12,654 nt of DNA, taken from the NCBI GenBank assembly GCA_036271855.1, contig DATAZV010000071.1:1-12654 (forward strand), read 5' to 3'. Source of the stretch: JAQGMJ01 sp036271855 (lineage in GTDB: Bacteria; Pseudomonadota; Gammaproteobacteria; Burkholderiales; JAEUOS01). Within the stretch, counting starts at the first letter, position 1. Every line of letters starts with the position of its first letter. A program made the translations under genes and the position numbers. The notes beneath the pieces were generated by a model that was given only the letters and a program-made list of their open reading frames with translations, was not told the DNA's origin and did no database searches. Below are positions 5,771 to 12,525 of this stretch, one piece after another.

Positions 5771-6958
5771 TTGAAGCACGGCGGATCCAACACGCTGGGC
5801 AGCGTAGATGCCGGAGCCAGACGGCTACCCGGCGAAGCGCCTCGATTTGCCGGTGATGACAACCCGGTCCAGATCGATCCTCGCTTGTTCCAGCAGCTGG
5901 TTGATGCTGCGCCGGACGGTATGGTGATGCTTTGCGATGGATGCATCGAATACTGCAATCGGGCCTTTGTCCAGCTGGCAGGCCTGTCCACCCAGGGGGC
6001 GGCGCTGCACAAGAACATCCTCGAATTTGTCTATCGGAGCGATCACGCCGCGCTCATGGCCTTTTTGCGCAATGACGGCGCGCGCGATCAGCGGAACCCG
6101 GCCACAAGCGATTGTGCACAAGTGCAATTGCTTCGCGCGGACGGCAAGCCACTCGACGTCGAACTGTCCAGCGCGGCTGTTTCCGCGCCGGCCGGATTCG
6201 GCAGTTCAATGGCGTTCCTGTTGATTCGCGACGCCTCCCGACGCGTGGCGGATTATCGTCAAGCGGCGTTCAACGATGCCCGCGAGATGGCGGCAATCTT
6301 CTGTCATGACCTGAGGGCGCCGGTGCGGGCGATCAATGGCTTTGCGTCGATGGTGCGCGAGCAGCTAGCGGATTTCCCGCATCCTGATTCGGTTGCCGGC
6401 GACCTTGGACAGATCGTCGAGGGCTCCACCCGCCTGGGCAAAATGATCGACGGCATGCAGACGCTGGTCCAGATGAAAAGGCCGGTGAAGAGTGAAGAGC
6501 GGCTGGTCGATACCGGCAAGCTCGTTGCCAGCATCCTCGACGAACTGGATGTCCCGCACAACGTCGCGCTTTACCGGCTGCCGCTCTATCCGATGGTGGG
6601 AAACCCGACGCTGCTGCGTCAGGCGATTCACAACCTGATCTCCAACGCGGTCAAATTCAGCCGCAATCGTCCCGCACCCATGATCGAGGTGCGATGCGAA
6701 AAAGCCGGGGCCGAAGTGGTGTTTTCGGTCAAGGACAACGGTGTTGGGTTTTCGGAAAAGCAGCGCGAACGCCTGTTTGCGCCGTTCAGCCGCCTGGATA
6801 CCTCCTATGGATTCGAGGGGCTCGGTGCTGGCCTTTCCATCGTCAGCCGCATCGCGGACTACCACGGCGGCCGCGTCTGGGGCGAAGGGCATGAAGACGA
6901 AGGGGCAATCTTTTATTTCGCGGTGCCCCTGCCGCCGGCGGGCGCGTTTCTCGACTGA
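5771..6958 (+). CDS. Soluble PAS-domain sensor histidine kinase
   Basis: This is a 395-aa cytoplasmic kinase with no membrane segment. Residues about 36-156 are a PAS domain (LFQQLVDAAPDGMVMLCDGC to MAFLLIRDASRR). The kinase core resembles those of bacteriophytochrome-type kinases: H-box FCHDLRAPVRAINGFA with H179, N-box HNLISNAVKFSRN with N292, G1 box DNGVGF with D322, F-box RLFAPFSRLD and G2 box GLGAGLSIVSRIADYHGG. All catalytic positions are present. There is no receiver, and no obvious cognate response regulator lies downstream, so it may phosphorylate the LqsR-like protein nearby or a distant partner (inference). It diverges from the synthase gene across the lux-box-like palindrome. The start is uncertain: TTG 5771 is preferred, ATG 5654 would give 434 aa. 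PAS ligand unknown. Confidence 0.85.
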   Translation: MKHGGSNTLGSVDAGARRLPGEAPRFAGDDNPVQIDPRLFQQLVDAAPDGMVMLCDGCIEYCNRAFVQLAGLSTQGAALHKNILEFVYRSDHAALMAFLRNDGARDQRNPATSDCAQVQLLRADGKPLDVELSSAAVSAPAGFGSSMAFLLIRDASRRVADYRQAAFNDAREMAAIFCHDLRAPVRAINGFASMVREQLADFPHPDSVAGDLGQIVEGSTRLGKMIDGMQTLVQMKRPVKSEERLVDTGKLVASILDELDVPHNVALYRLPLYPMVGNPTLLRQAIHNLISNAVKFSRNRPAPMIEVRCEKAGAEVVFSVKDNGVGFSEKQRERLFAPFSRLDTSYGFEGLGAGLSIVSRIADYHGGRVWGEGHEDEGAIFYFAVPLPPAGAFLD

Positions 6959-7428
6959 GTCCGGCAGTTGCCGGCTGCGGCGACCCGGCCGGCTCGCGCC
7001 ATGTCCGAGGCTACATCGTTCGTCCATGGACTGACCCAAGACCCGATGTCCCGATCAGGGGTGCCTTGCCATGACGGTGCAATGGTGCGCGGCTGTCCTG
7101 TTTTAAGCCCTCCTCGGGATGCCCGCCGAGCCTGGCTTGCAGAATCATAATTCGTTGATTTTATTGCCAACTGCCGCCTTATCTGGCAGATTGCGGCACC
7201 AAGTGTTTGTGCATCGGCTGAATCCGCAAAAGTGATTCGATATCAACGATCGGCCATCCAGGTTGTGACCACAATGGGCAGATCCTCGGAACGAAACCTT
7301 TTTTACACGCGAAGGCCCAATGCCTGGCCGGGACTGTGGCGGCAAGTGATATCGCGATAGTGTTGTGCGGGCGCGGTGCCGATTTGCCGCACATCAAACC
7401 CAAAATAAGCTTGAAAAAGGGAGTTTGG
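6959..7428. other. Gene-free stretch between the PAS-kinase and GAF genes
   Basis: No convincing gene is seen in about 470 nt on either strand. Open frames here have poor codon structure and no ribosome sites. A short GC-rich inverted repeat, CCGGCA (6961-6966) and TGCCGG (6969-6974), follows the PAS-kinase stop but has no T-run. Composition becomes more AT-rich from about 7140, where a weak promoter-like pair TTGATT (7155-7160) and TTATCT (7179-7184), spaced 18 nt, might serve the GAF gene. Confidence 0.4.
7418..7423 (+). promoter_or_regulatory. Ribosome binding site setting a TTG start for the GAF gene
   Basis: AGGGAG is 5 nt upstream of TTG (7429-7431). Starting there gives an N-terminus (HDPLPLNRDERARL) matching the usual beginning of stand-alone GAF proteins, whereas the upstream GTG at 7336 has no good site. 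Confidence 0.55.
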
Positions 7429-7932
7429 TTGCACGATCCGTTACCTTTGAATCGGGATGAACGCGCCAGGTTATCGGTCGTGCGCTCGCTCGGCATATGG
7501 GATGCCGAGCCCCACGCCCGGCTCGACCGTCTGGTCGAGCTGGCGCGCTTTGTTTTCGAGACGCCGATGGCGGCAATTTCCGTCATCGATGAAGATCAGT
7601 TGTTGTTCATGGCCAGGGCCGGCGTCGATATTGTCACGATGCAGCGCGCGGACACCTTTTGCGCCTATGCGATTCAGCAGGCGACGCCGTTCATCGTGCT
7701 GGACACCGCCGCGGATCGCCGGTTTGTCACCAATCCGCTGGTGCTCGAGCCGCCCCATATCCGCTTCTATGCCGGCGCGCCGATTATCACCCGCGAAGGT
7801 GCGGCAATCGGCACACTGTGCATATTTGCGGATCGCCCGCGCAGCCACTTCGGGGCCGAGGACCTCAGGGTATTGCTGCAAATCGCCCGTATGGCTACCG
7901 ACCAGATCGACTCTCTGGTCCGGAACTCCTAG
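7429..7932 (+). CDS. Stand-alone GAF-domain protein
   Basis: This 167-aa soluble protein is almost entirely one GAF domain, a fold that binds small ligands such as cyclic nucleotides, tetrapyrroles or other effectors. The N-terminus has the common pre-GAF pattern (RARLSVVRSLGIWDAEPHARLDRLVELA), then ISVIDEDQLLFMARAGV, a central FCAYAIQQATPFIVLDTAADRRF, and PHIRFYAGAPIITREGAAIGTLCIFADRPR, the typical 'FYAGxPLxxxxGxxIGTLCxxD' block. The cysteine in the FCAYA segment is conserved in many such proteins and does not by itself show chromophore binding. There is no kinase, cyclase or HTH domain, so it probably acts through a partner. The upstream PAS-kinase is a candidate by proximity only, since 470 nt separate them. 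The TTG start is inferred from AGGGAG and family length. It converges with the IclR gene. Confidence 0.83.
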   Translation: MHDPLPLNRDERARLSVVRSLGIWDAEPHARLDRLVELARFVFETPMAAISVIDEDQLLFMARAGVDIVTMQRADTFCAYAIQQATPFIVLDTAADRRFVTNPLVLEPPHIRFYAGAPIITREGAAIGTLCIFADRPRSHFGAEDLRVLLQIARMATDQIDSLVRNS

Positions 7933-7956
7933 GCAGGCCGGCGCCGGAAGACGTGT

Positions 7957-8751
7957 TCATGCGGCTTTTTTTGCGCGCTTCGCAAACATCGGCGACCCTG
8001 CGCTTGCAAGCGCCAGATCGGCCGCTGCGTTGATTAACAATGGGCCGATCGACAACATGCGCTTCTCGGTGAAGCGCACCAGCGGGCCGGCGATGGTCAG
8101 GACGCCGATCGCGGGTTGTCCCTTGCGTTGAATTGGTGCGCCGACAGAACTCATCGCGGGCGCAAATACTTCGCTGATCATGCTGAAGCCGCGTTCGCGC
8201 GCTTCGGCGATGTATTTTCTTACGGCGCGAATGCTGGTGGGAGCCTTGGGGCCGAATTTCTCCGGTGAGCCAAGGCCATGGCGTTGCAGGATATCGAGCA
8301 CCTGGTCGTCGGGCAGGGTCATCAGCCAGGCATGCCCCGCCGCGCTGCAGGAAAGCATCACGTCCAGGCCCATGTCCGGGTCGTAGCGCAGTCCCGCGCG
8401 CGCGCCTTGCGCTTTGGCGACGAAGGTCAGGCGTTCGCCGTCGATGATGGATAGGCGCACCAGTTCGCCCGATTCCTGCGCCACCTGGTCGATGATGGGT
8501 TGCGCCATGTCGACGATGCCGGTGTTGGTCAGGTGACTCAAGCCGATGGCGGCGATCTTGGTCGTCAGCGCGTAGTCGCCGAATTCCCTGTCCTGTCTTA
8601 CAAAACCGCAGCGGATCAATTCCGTCAACAGGCGATGGCACGCACTGGCCGGCAATTCCAGTCCGGCCGCCAGCGCCGCCAGGGAAGCACCTTCGGGGAA
8701 GGACGACAGGTGCTCAAGGATCTTCAGCGCGCGTTCCAGGGTACCGGTCAT
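7957..8751 (-). CDS. IclR-family transcriptional regulator
   Basis: This is a 264-aa regulator of the IclR family, cytoplasmic DNA-binding proteins that usually control adjacent carbon-source catabolic operons in response to a substrate or intermediate. Residues 1-60 are the winged helix (LERALKILEHLSSFPEG, LAALAAGLELPASACHRLL, IRCGFVRQD). Residues about 70-250 are the GAF-like effector domain, including LRYDPDMGLDVMLSCSAAGHAWL, RERGFSMISEVFAPAMSSVGAPI and IGVLTIAGPLVRFTE. Length is normal for the family. The C-terminus ends in a Lys/Ala-rich FAKRAKKAA. It diverges from the aroQ/TRAP operon with a palindrome between them, so it most likely controls that operon and itself. The start at 8751 has only a weak GGA upstream. 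The effector is unknown but may be the hydroxy-carboxylate that the operon imports. Confidence 0.93.
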   Translation of the reverse strand: MTGTLERALKILEHLSSFPEGASLAALAAGLELPASACHRLLTELIRCGFVRQDREFGDYALTTKIAAIGLSHLTNTGIVDMAQPIIDQVAQESGELVRLSIIDGERLTFVAKAQGARAGLRYDPDMGLDVMLSCSAAGHAWLMTLPDDQVLDILQRHGLGSPEKFGPKAPTSIRAVRKYIAEARERGFSMISEVFAPAMSSVGAPIQRKGQPAIGVLTIAGPLVRFTEKRMLSIGPLLINAAADLALASAGSPMFAKRAKKAA

Positions 8752-8806
8752 GACTTCGATCCAGGTGGGGAGTCAAAGAGTTTAACGAAATGGCTGCAAA
8801 TTTAAA

Positions 8807-8835
8807 ACTGGAATCTGATTCCAGATTCTGATAAT
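8807..8835 (+). promoter_or_regulatory. Putative promoter of the aroQ-TRAP operon
   Basis: GATAAT (8830-8835) is a good -10, with ACTGGA (8807-8812) as a poor -35 at 17 nt. Overlap with the palindrome suggests direct regulator control. The predicted leader carries a small inverted repeat, TTTGGC (8853-8858) and GCCAAA (8864-8869), of unknown meaning. Confidence 0.4.
8808..8824. promoter_or_regulatory. Probable IclR-family operator
   Basis: CTGGAATC and GATTCCAG are perfect inverted arms around a single T. It resembles the E. coli IclR box (TGGAAATNATTTCCA) and lies between the divergent IclR and aroQ genes. It overlaps the -35 position of the predicted aroQ promoter. Confidence 0.6.
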
Positions 8836-8909
8836 GTCCGGCTCCACGGACTTTTGGCATTCCGCCAAACCGAAAAAATACGAGACAAGCTCCTTTTGAA
8901 GGTTTGCCC

Positions 8910-9356
8910 ATGAGCACTTCCGTCTTCGTCCTGAACGGACCGAATCTCAACATGCTCGGCACGCGCGAGCCGCACCTGTATGGCAGCACGACCTTGCCGC
9001 AGGTCGAAGCGCTGTGCCGCAAGGTGTGCGACGAATTGAAGCTGGCCTGTGAATTCCGCCAGACCAACCACGAAGGTGTGCTGGTCGACTGGATCCAGGA
9101 GGCGCGGCAGCGCGATGCGGCGATCGTGATCAATCCCGCGGGGCTGTCCTTTCGTTCCATTCCGCTGCTGGATGCGCTCAAGCTGATCGAGCGGCCGATC
9201 GCCGAAATCCACATCACCAATATTCATCGGCGCGATCCGATTTACCAGGATTCGCTGGTCTCGCTGGCGGCCACCGGCGTGATTTGCGGCTTTGGCGCGT
9301 TCGGCTACGAGTTGGCGTTACGGGCTGTGGCGGAAAAGCTGAAAAACCAGTCCTGA
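8910..9356 (+). CDS. aroQ: Type II 3-dehydroquinate dehydratase-like protein
   Basis: This 148-aa protein has the length and motifs of type II 3-dehydroquinate dehydratase, a cytoplasmic dodecamer interconverting 3-dehydroquinate and 3-dehydroshikimate: VLNGPNLNMLGTREPHLYG (N12, R19, Y24), FRQTNHEG, INPAGLSFRS (N75), EIHITNIHRRD (E99, H101, R108) and GVICGFGAFGYELAL. Numbering matches the M. tuberculosis enzyme without gaps. The catalytic set is kept, but two substrate-contact positions differ: H81 is F and R112 is Y. The NPAG in place of NPGA is a further difference. The gene is first in an IclR-controlled operon with a TRAP transporter and a shikimate dehydrogenase-like gene, which points to a catabolic rather than biosynthetic role, perhaps on a related substrate. 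The start has AAGG 7 nt upstream. Confidence 0.88.
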   Translation: MSTSVFVLNGPNLNMLGTREPHLYGSTTLPQVEALCRKVCDELKLACEFRQTNHEGVLVDWIQEARQRDAAIVINPAGLSFRSIPLLDALKLIERPIAEIHITNIHRRDPIYQDSLVSLAATGVICGFGAFGYELALRAVAEKLKNQS

Positions 9357-9399
9357 ACCGGTCCTGCAGGGACTTTATTAAAACCGTTGGGAGACAAAG

Positions 9400-10395
9400 A
9401 TGAGCAAATTTCTGTGTGCGCTGTTCGCGCTGTGCTTCGCCGGCGGCGCTGCTGCGCAGGACATCCAGGAGCGGACGATTCGTTTCGGGCACCTGAACAA
9501 TCCGGACCACCCGGTCAGCTTCGGCGTCAAACGCTTTGCTGAAATCCTCGCCAAAAAGACCGGTGGGAAATTCAAGGTGCAGGAGTTCCCCGCCTCGCAG
9601 CTCGGCAATGAGATGCAACAGCAGTCGGCCCTGCAAGGGGGCGTGCAGGAAATGTCGGCACCGGCCACCACTTCGCTGGCCGGTATCGTCAAGGAATTCG
9701 GCCTGGTTGATTTCCCGTTCGCGGTCAACACGTTTGCGCAAGCCGATGCGCTGCTCGACGGCCCGTTTGGCCAGGCGCTGATTGCCAAGCTGCCGGAGAA
9801 AGGCCTCGTCGCACTGGGTTACTGGGACCTCGGCTTTCGCAACGTCACCAACAGCAAGAAGCCGATCACCAGGGGCGAAGACCTCGAAGGCCTGAAGATC
9901 CGCGTGATCCCCAATCCGGTTTTCCTCGAGACGTTCAAGGCCTTCAAGGCCAACCCGGTGCCGATGCCGTTTGCCGAACTTTACGGTGCGCTCGAAGCCA
10001 AAGCGGTCGACGGGCAGGAAAATCCCTATGCCGTGATCCTGTCGAACAAGTTCTTCGAAGTGCAGAAATACCTGAGCGCGACCAACCATGTCTATGCGGC
10101 CAACATCGTCCTGGTCAGCAAGAAATTCTGGGATCGCCTAAGCCCGGCCGAACAGAAGATCATGCACGAGGCGGCAGACGAAGCCCGGCAGTATCAGCGC
10201 CAAGTCAGCCGCGCCGCCGCGCAAAAATCCGTCGGCGATCTGCAGGCCAAGGGCATGCAATATAACCAGCTGGCGCCCGCGGAACTGGCGCGCATGCGCC
10301 AGACCGCCAAGGCCGTGACCGACAAGTTCGCCGCCACTTACGACCCAGCCATCGTCAAGCTGTACCAGACCGAACTGGCGCGGGCAACCAAGTAA
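9400..10395 (+). CDS. dctP: TRAP transporter solute-binding protein (DctP family)
   Basis: This 331-aa protein is the periplasmic receptor of a tripartite ATP-independent transporter, which delivers organic acids to the DctQM membrane complex driven by ion gradients. Residues 1-19 are a Sec signal peptide with a hydrophobic core and likely cleavage after AAA (GGAAAQD). The mature protein begins with TIRFGHLNNPDHPVSFGVK, typical of the family. ITRGEDLEGLKIRVIPNP contains R168, the conserved arginine that pairs with the ligand carboxylate, and ALEAKAVDGQENPYAVI is the second signature. The start has GGGAG 6 nt upstream and lies 43 nt after aroQ, so co-transcription is likely. Neighbouring genes suggest a quinate/shikimate-like ligand, but specificity cannot be read from sequence. 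A strong hairpin follows the stop. Confidence 0.93.
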   Translation: MSKFLCALFALCFAGGAAAQDIQERTIRFGHLNNPDHPVSFGVKRFAEILAKKTGGKFKVQEFPASQLGNEMQQQSALQGGVQEMSAPATTSLAGIVKEFGLVDFPFAVNTFAQADALLDGPFGQALIAKLPEKGLVALGYWDLGFRNVTNSKKPITRGEDLEGLKIRVIPNPVFLETFKAFKANPVPMPFAELYGALEAKAVDGQENPYAVILSNKFFEVQKYLSATNHVYAANIVLVSKKFWDRLSPAEQKIMHEAADEARQYQRQVSRAAAQKSVGDLQAKGMQYNQLAPAELARMRQTAKAVTDKFAATYDPAIVKLYQTELARATK

Positions 10396-10406
10396 GCCGG
10401 CTGCAG

Positions 10407-10426
10407 CCCGCCGGGTTCCCGGCGGG
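10407..10426 (+). repeat. GC-rich hairpin after dctP
   Basis: CCCGCCGGG (10407-10415) and CCCGGCGGG (10418-10426) form a perfect 9-bp stem with TT between, so the true loop is probably 4 nt. There is no T-run after it. It more likely stabilises the dctP mRNA 3' end or causes partial termination, allowing more receptor than membrane subunits. That role is inference. Confidence 0.6.
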
Positions 10427-10484
10427 TGCTTGCGATCCTGCATAAGCAGCATTTTGATCAATTTCAGCGAGTACCCCTTGTATG

Positions 10485-10500
10485 TACGAACTGGTTCGTA
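10485..10500. promoter_or_regulatory. Operator-like palindrome in the dctP-dctQ gap
   Basis: TACGAAC (10485-10491) and GTTCGTA (10494-10500) are perfect arms around TG. The symmetry extends to TGTA/TACA on the outside if a 2-nt bulge is allowed. It is AT-richer than its surroundings and does not match the IclR-type site at 8808. It may be a second operator or a hairpin; no clear promoter was found beside it. Confidence 0.4.
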
Positions 10501-10541
10501 TACATTCGAGCAGCAGTCAAAAACCACAATCCGGAGACAAA

Positions 10542-10598
10542 ATGAGGCAACCCGACTTTGGCCTGCCGGCCAGCCACAACTCCGCCGCCTGGAGCTGA
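10542..10598 (+). CDS. Possible 18-codon leader peptide upstream of dctQ
   Basis: A short open frame reading MRQPDFGLPASHNSAAWS begins 5 nt after GGAG in the context CGGAGACAAA, nearly identical to the ribosome site of dctP. Its TGA (10596-10598) is one base before the dctQ ATG (10600), in a different frame. The arrangement is typical of translationally coupled upstream ORFs. The peptide has no signal sequence or membrane segment, and I do not recognise it. It may be a real coupled peptide, a leader controlling dctQ translation, or a remnant of a gene start. Its expression is inferred from the ribosome site only. Confidence 0.4.
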   Translation: MRQPDFGLPASHNSAAWS

Positions 10599-10599
10599 C

Positions 10600-11169
10600 A
10601 TGGGGCGCTGGCTGGATCGTCTCTGCCGCCTGATCGAGGCCATCATCGCGCTTGCCCTGGCGATCATGGTCGTGCTCGTCTTCGGCAATGTGGTGCTTCG
10701 CTACGGCTTCAACTCCGGCCTGACGGTTTCCGAAGAGGTTTCGCGCTGGCTGTTCATCTGGATGACCTTCCTGGGCGCCGTGGTGGCGCTGCGGGAGCAC
10801 GGCCATCTGGGTGTCGACATGGTGGTGCAAAAGCTGCCGCCGATCGGCAAGAAGGCCTGCCTGATGATCAGCCACGCCTCCATGCTGTTCATCGTGTGGC
10901 TGCTGTTCAAGGGCAGCGTCGTGCAGGCGAAGATCAACTGGGACAACGCCGCACCCGTCACCGGCGCTTCGATGGCCATCGTCTATCTCTCCTGCACGGT
11001 GTTTGCCGTGCTGGCATCGATCATCCTGGTCTACGACCTTTACCTGCTCATCTCGGGGCGCCTGACCGACGCTGAACTGGTGATGGTCCAGGAGTCCGAA
11101 GAGGCCGTGCAACTCAAACAAATCCTCGACGAGCAAGGCGAAATAGACGGCAAGGGAGCAAAGGCATGA
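10600..11169 (+). CDS. dctQ: TRAP transporter small permease subunit (DctQ family)
   Basis: This 189-aa protein is the small inner-membrane subunit that pairs with DctM in TRAP transporters. It has four hydrophobic segments: IEAIIALALAIMVVLVFGNV, RWLFIWMTFLGAVVALRE, CLMISHASMLFIVWLLF and IVYLSCTVFAVLASIILVYD. The family signature NVVLRYGFNSGLTVSEEVSR and the HGHLGVDMVV segment are clear. The C-terminal tail is charged and cytoplasmic. The start at 10600 has GGAG 5 nt upstream, inside the short upstream ORF whose stop is one base before it; an in-frame ATG at 10558 lacks a site and would add unrelated residues. Its stop overlaps the dctM start in ATGA, so the two subunits are translationally coupled. 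Confidence 0.92.
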   Translation: MGRWLDRLCRLIEAIIALALAIMVVLVFGNVVLRYGFNSGLTVSEEVSRWLFIWMTFLGAVVALREHGHLGVDMVVQKLPPIGKKACLMISHASMLFIVWLLFKGSVVQAKINWDNAAPVTGASMAIVYLSCTVFAVLASIILVYDLYLLISGRLTDAELVMVQESEEAVQLKQILDEQGEIDGKGAKA

Positions 11170-12446
11170 CCATCGCCGTCTTCGTCGGTTCGCTGTTGAT
11201 CGCCATGGCGCTGGGCATCCCCATCGCCTTTGCCCTGCTGGTGAGCGGGGTCGCGCTGATGTGGCACCTGGACCTGTTCGATGCCCAGATTCTGGCGCAA
11301 AACATCATCGGCGGCGCCGACAGCTTTCCCCTGCTGGCGGTACCCTTTTTCATGCTGGCCGGCGAAATCATGAACGTCGGCGGCTTGTCCAAGCGCATCG
11401 TCAATTTCGCGCTCGCCGTGGTGGGGCACATCAAGGGCGGCCTGGGTTACGTCACCATCATGGCGGGCTGCCTGCTGTCGGCACTGTCCGGCTCGGCGGT
11501 GGCTGACGCCGCCGCCCTGACCGCGCTGCTGTTGCCGATGATGGTCGCCGCCGGCCACGACAAGGCACGCGCCGGCGGCCTGATCGCCGCCACCGGCGTG
11601 ATCGGTCCGGTGATTCCGCCGAGCATCGGCCTGGTGATTTTCGGCGTTGCCGGCAATGTGTCGATTTCCAAGCTCTTCCTGGCCGCGATCTTCCCCGGAC
11701 TGTTGATCGGTCTGGCGCTCTGGATCACCTGGGCCTGGCTGGTGCGGCGCGAAAACATTCCGTCGCCGCCGCGCAAATCCGCCCGGGAGATCCTGGTCGC
11801 CGCACGCCAGGCCTTCTGGGCACTGATGCTGCCGATGATCATCCTGGTCGGCCTGCGCATGGGGGTGTTCACGCCGACCGAAGCGGCCGTGGTTGCCGCG
11901 GTGTATGCGCTGTTTGTCTCCACCGTGATCTATCGCGAACTGCATTGGCGCCAGCTCTACGGCGTCTTCGCCGGCGCCGCCAAGACCAGCGCCATCGTGA
12001 TGTTCCTGATCGCTGCGGCCATGGTCAGCGCCTGGCTGATCACCGTCGCCGACCTGCCGGGCAAGGTGGTGAGCCTGCTCAGTCCGTTCATGGGCAGCCC
12101 GATCCTGTTGATGGCCGCGATCATGGTCCTGGTGATGATCGTCGGCACGGCGATGGACATGACGCCGACCATCCTGATCCTCACCCCGGTACTAATGCCG
12201 GTGATCAAGGCCGCGGGCATCGACCCCGTCTATTTCGGCGTGCTTTTCATCATCAACAATTCGATCGGCCTGGTGACGCCGCCCGTGGGCACGGTGCTCA
12301 ATGTAGTTGCCGGCGTAGGGCGGATGAAAATGGACGACGTTACACGTGGCGTGGTGCCTTTCATGATCGCGGAATTCATCATCATGTTTGTCATGGTGGC
12401 CTTTCCGCAACTGGTGATCTGGCCGGCAAAATTTCTGCATGGGTAA
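11166..12446 (+). CDS. dctM: TRAP transporter large permease subunit (DctM family)
   Basis: This 426-aa inner-membrane protein is the transport channel of the TRAP system. It has about a dozen hydrophobic segments and normal family length. Signature stretches include FPLLAVPFFMLAGEIMNVGG, YVTIMAGCLLSALSGSAVAD, GVIGPVIPPSIGLVIFG, the central TPTEAAVVAAVYAL, GTAMDMTPTILILTPVLMPV and NNSIGLVTPPVGTVLNVVAG. The repeated 'GxxxPPSIGL' and 'GLxTPPVG' motifs are the conserved re-entrant regions. The start has GGGAG 7 nt upstream and overlaps the dctQ stop by 4 nt. It is followed after 79 nt by a shikimate dehydrogenase-like gene, so it probably lies mid-operon. The protein itself gives no indication of substrate. 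Confidence 0.95.
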   Translation: MTIAVFVGSLLIAMALGIPIAFALLVSGVALMWHLDLFDAQILAQNIIGGADSFPLLAVPFFMLAGEIMNVGGLSKRIVNFALAVVGHIKGGLGYVTIMAGCLLSALSGSAVADAAALTALLLPMMVAAGHDKARAGGLIAATGVIGPVIPPSIGLVIFGVAGNVSISKLFLAAIFPGLLIGLALWITWAWLVRRENIPSPPRKSAREILVAARQAFWALMLPMIILVGLRMGVFTPTEAAVVAAVYALFVSTVIYRELHWRQLYGVFAGAAKTSAIVMFLIAAAMVSAWLITVADLPGKVVSLLSPFMGSPILLMAAIMVLVMIVGTAMDMTPTILILTPVLMPVIKAAGIDPVYFGVLFIINNSIGLVTPPVGTVLNVVAGVGRMKMDDVTRGVVPFMIAEFIIMFVMVAFPQLVIWPAKFLHG

Positions 12447-12525
12447 AGACGCCGTAAGGCAGCGGGACGAAGCTTTTCGCGCAAATTGCCACGGTGCCGG
12501 GCAAATAGAAACGGGGTGATTCGCT

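Noticed and set aside
7938..7947. CCGGCGCCGG palindrome between the convergent GAF and IclR genes as a bidirectional terminator
   Set aside because: There is no adjacent T-run on either strand; the T-run at 7965-7972 is too far away and lies inside the IclR coding end.
7970..7986. TTTGCG/CGCAAA inverted repeat at the end of the IclR gene as a terminator
   Set aside because: The T-run precedes the hairpin on the plus strand and is an A-run on the minus strand, the wrong order for intrinsic termination.
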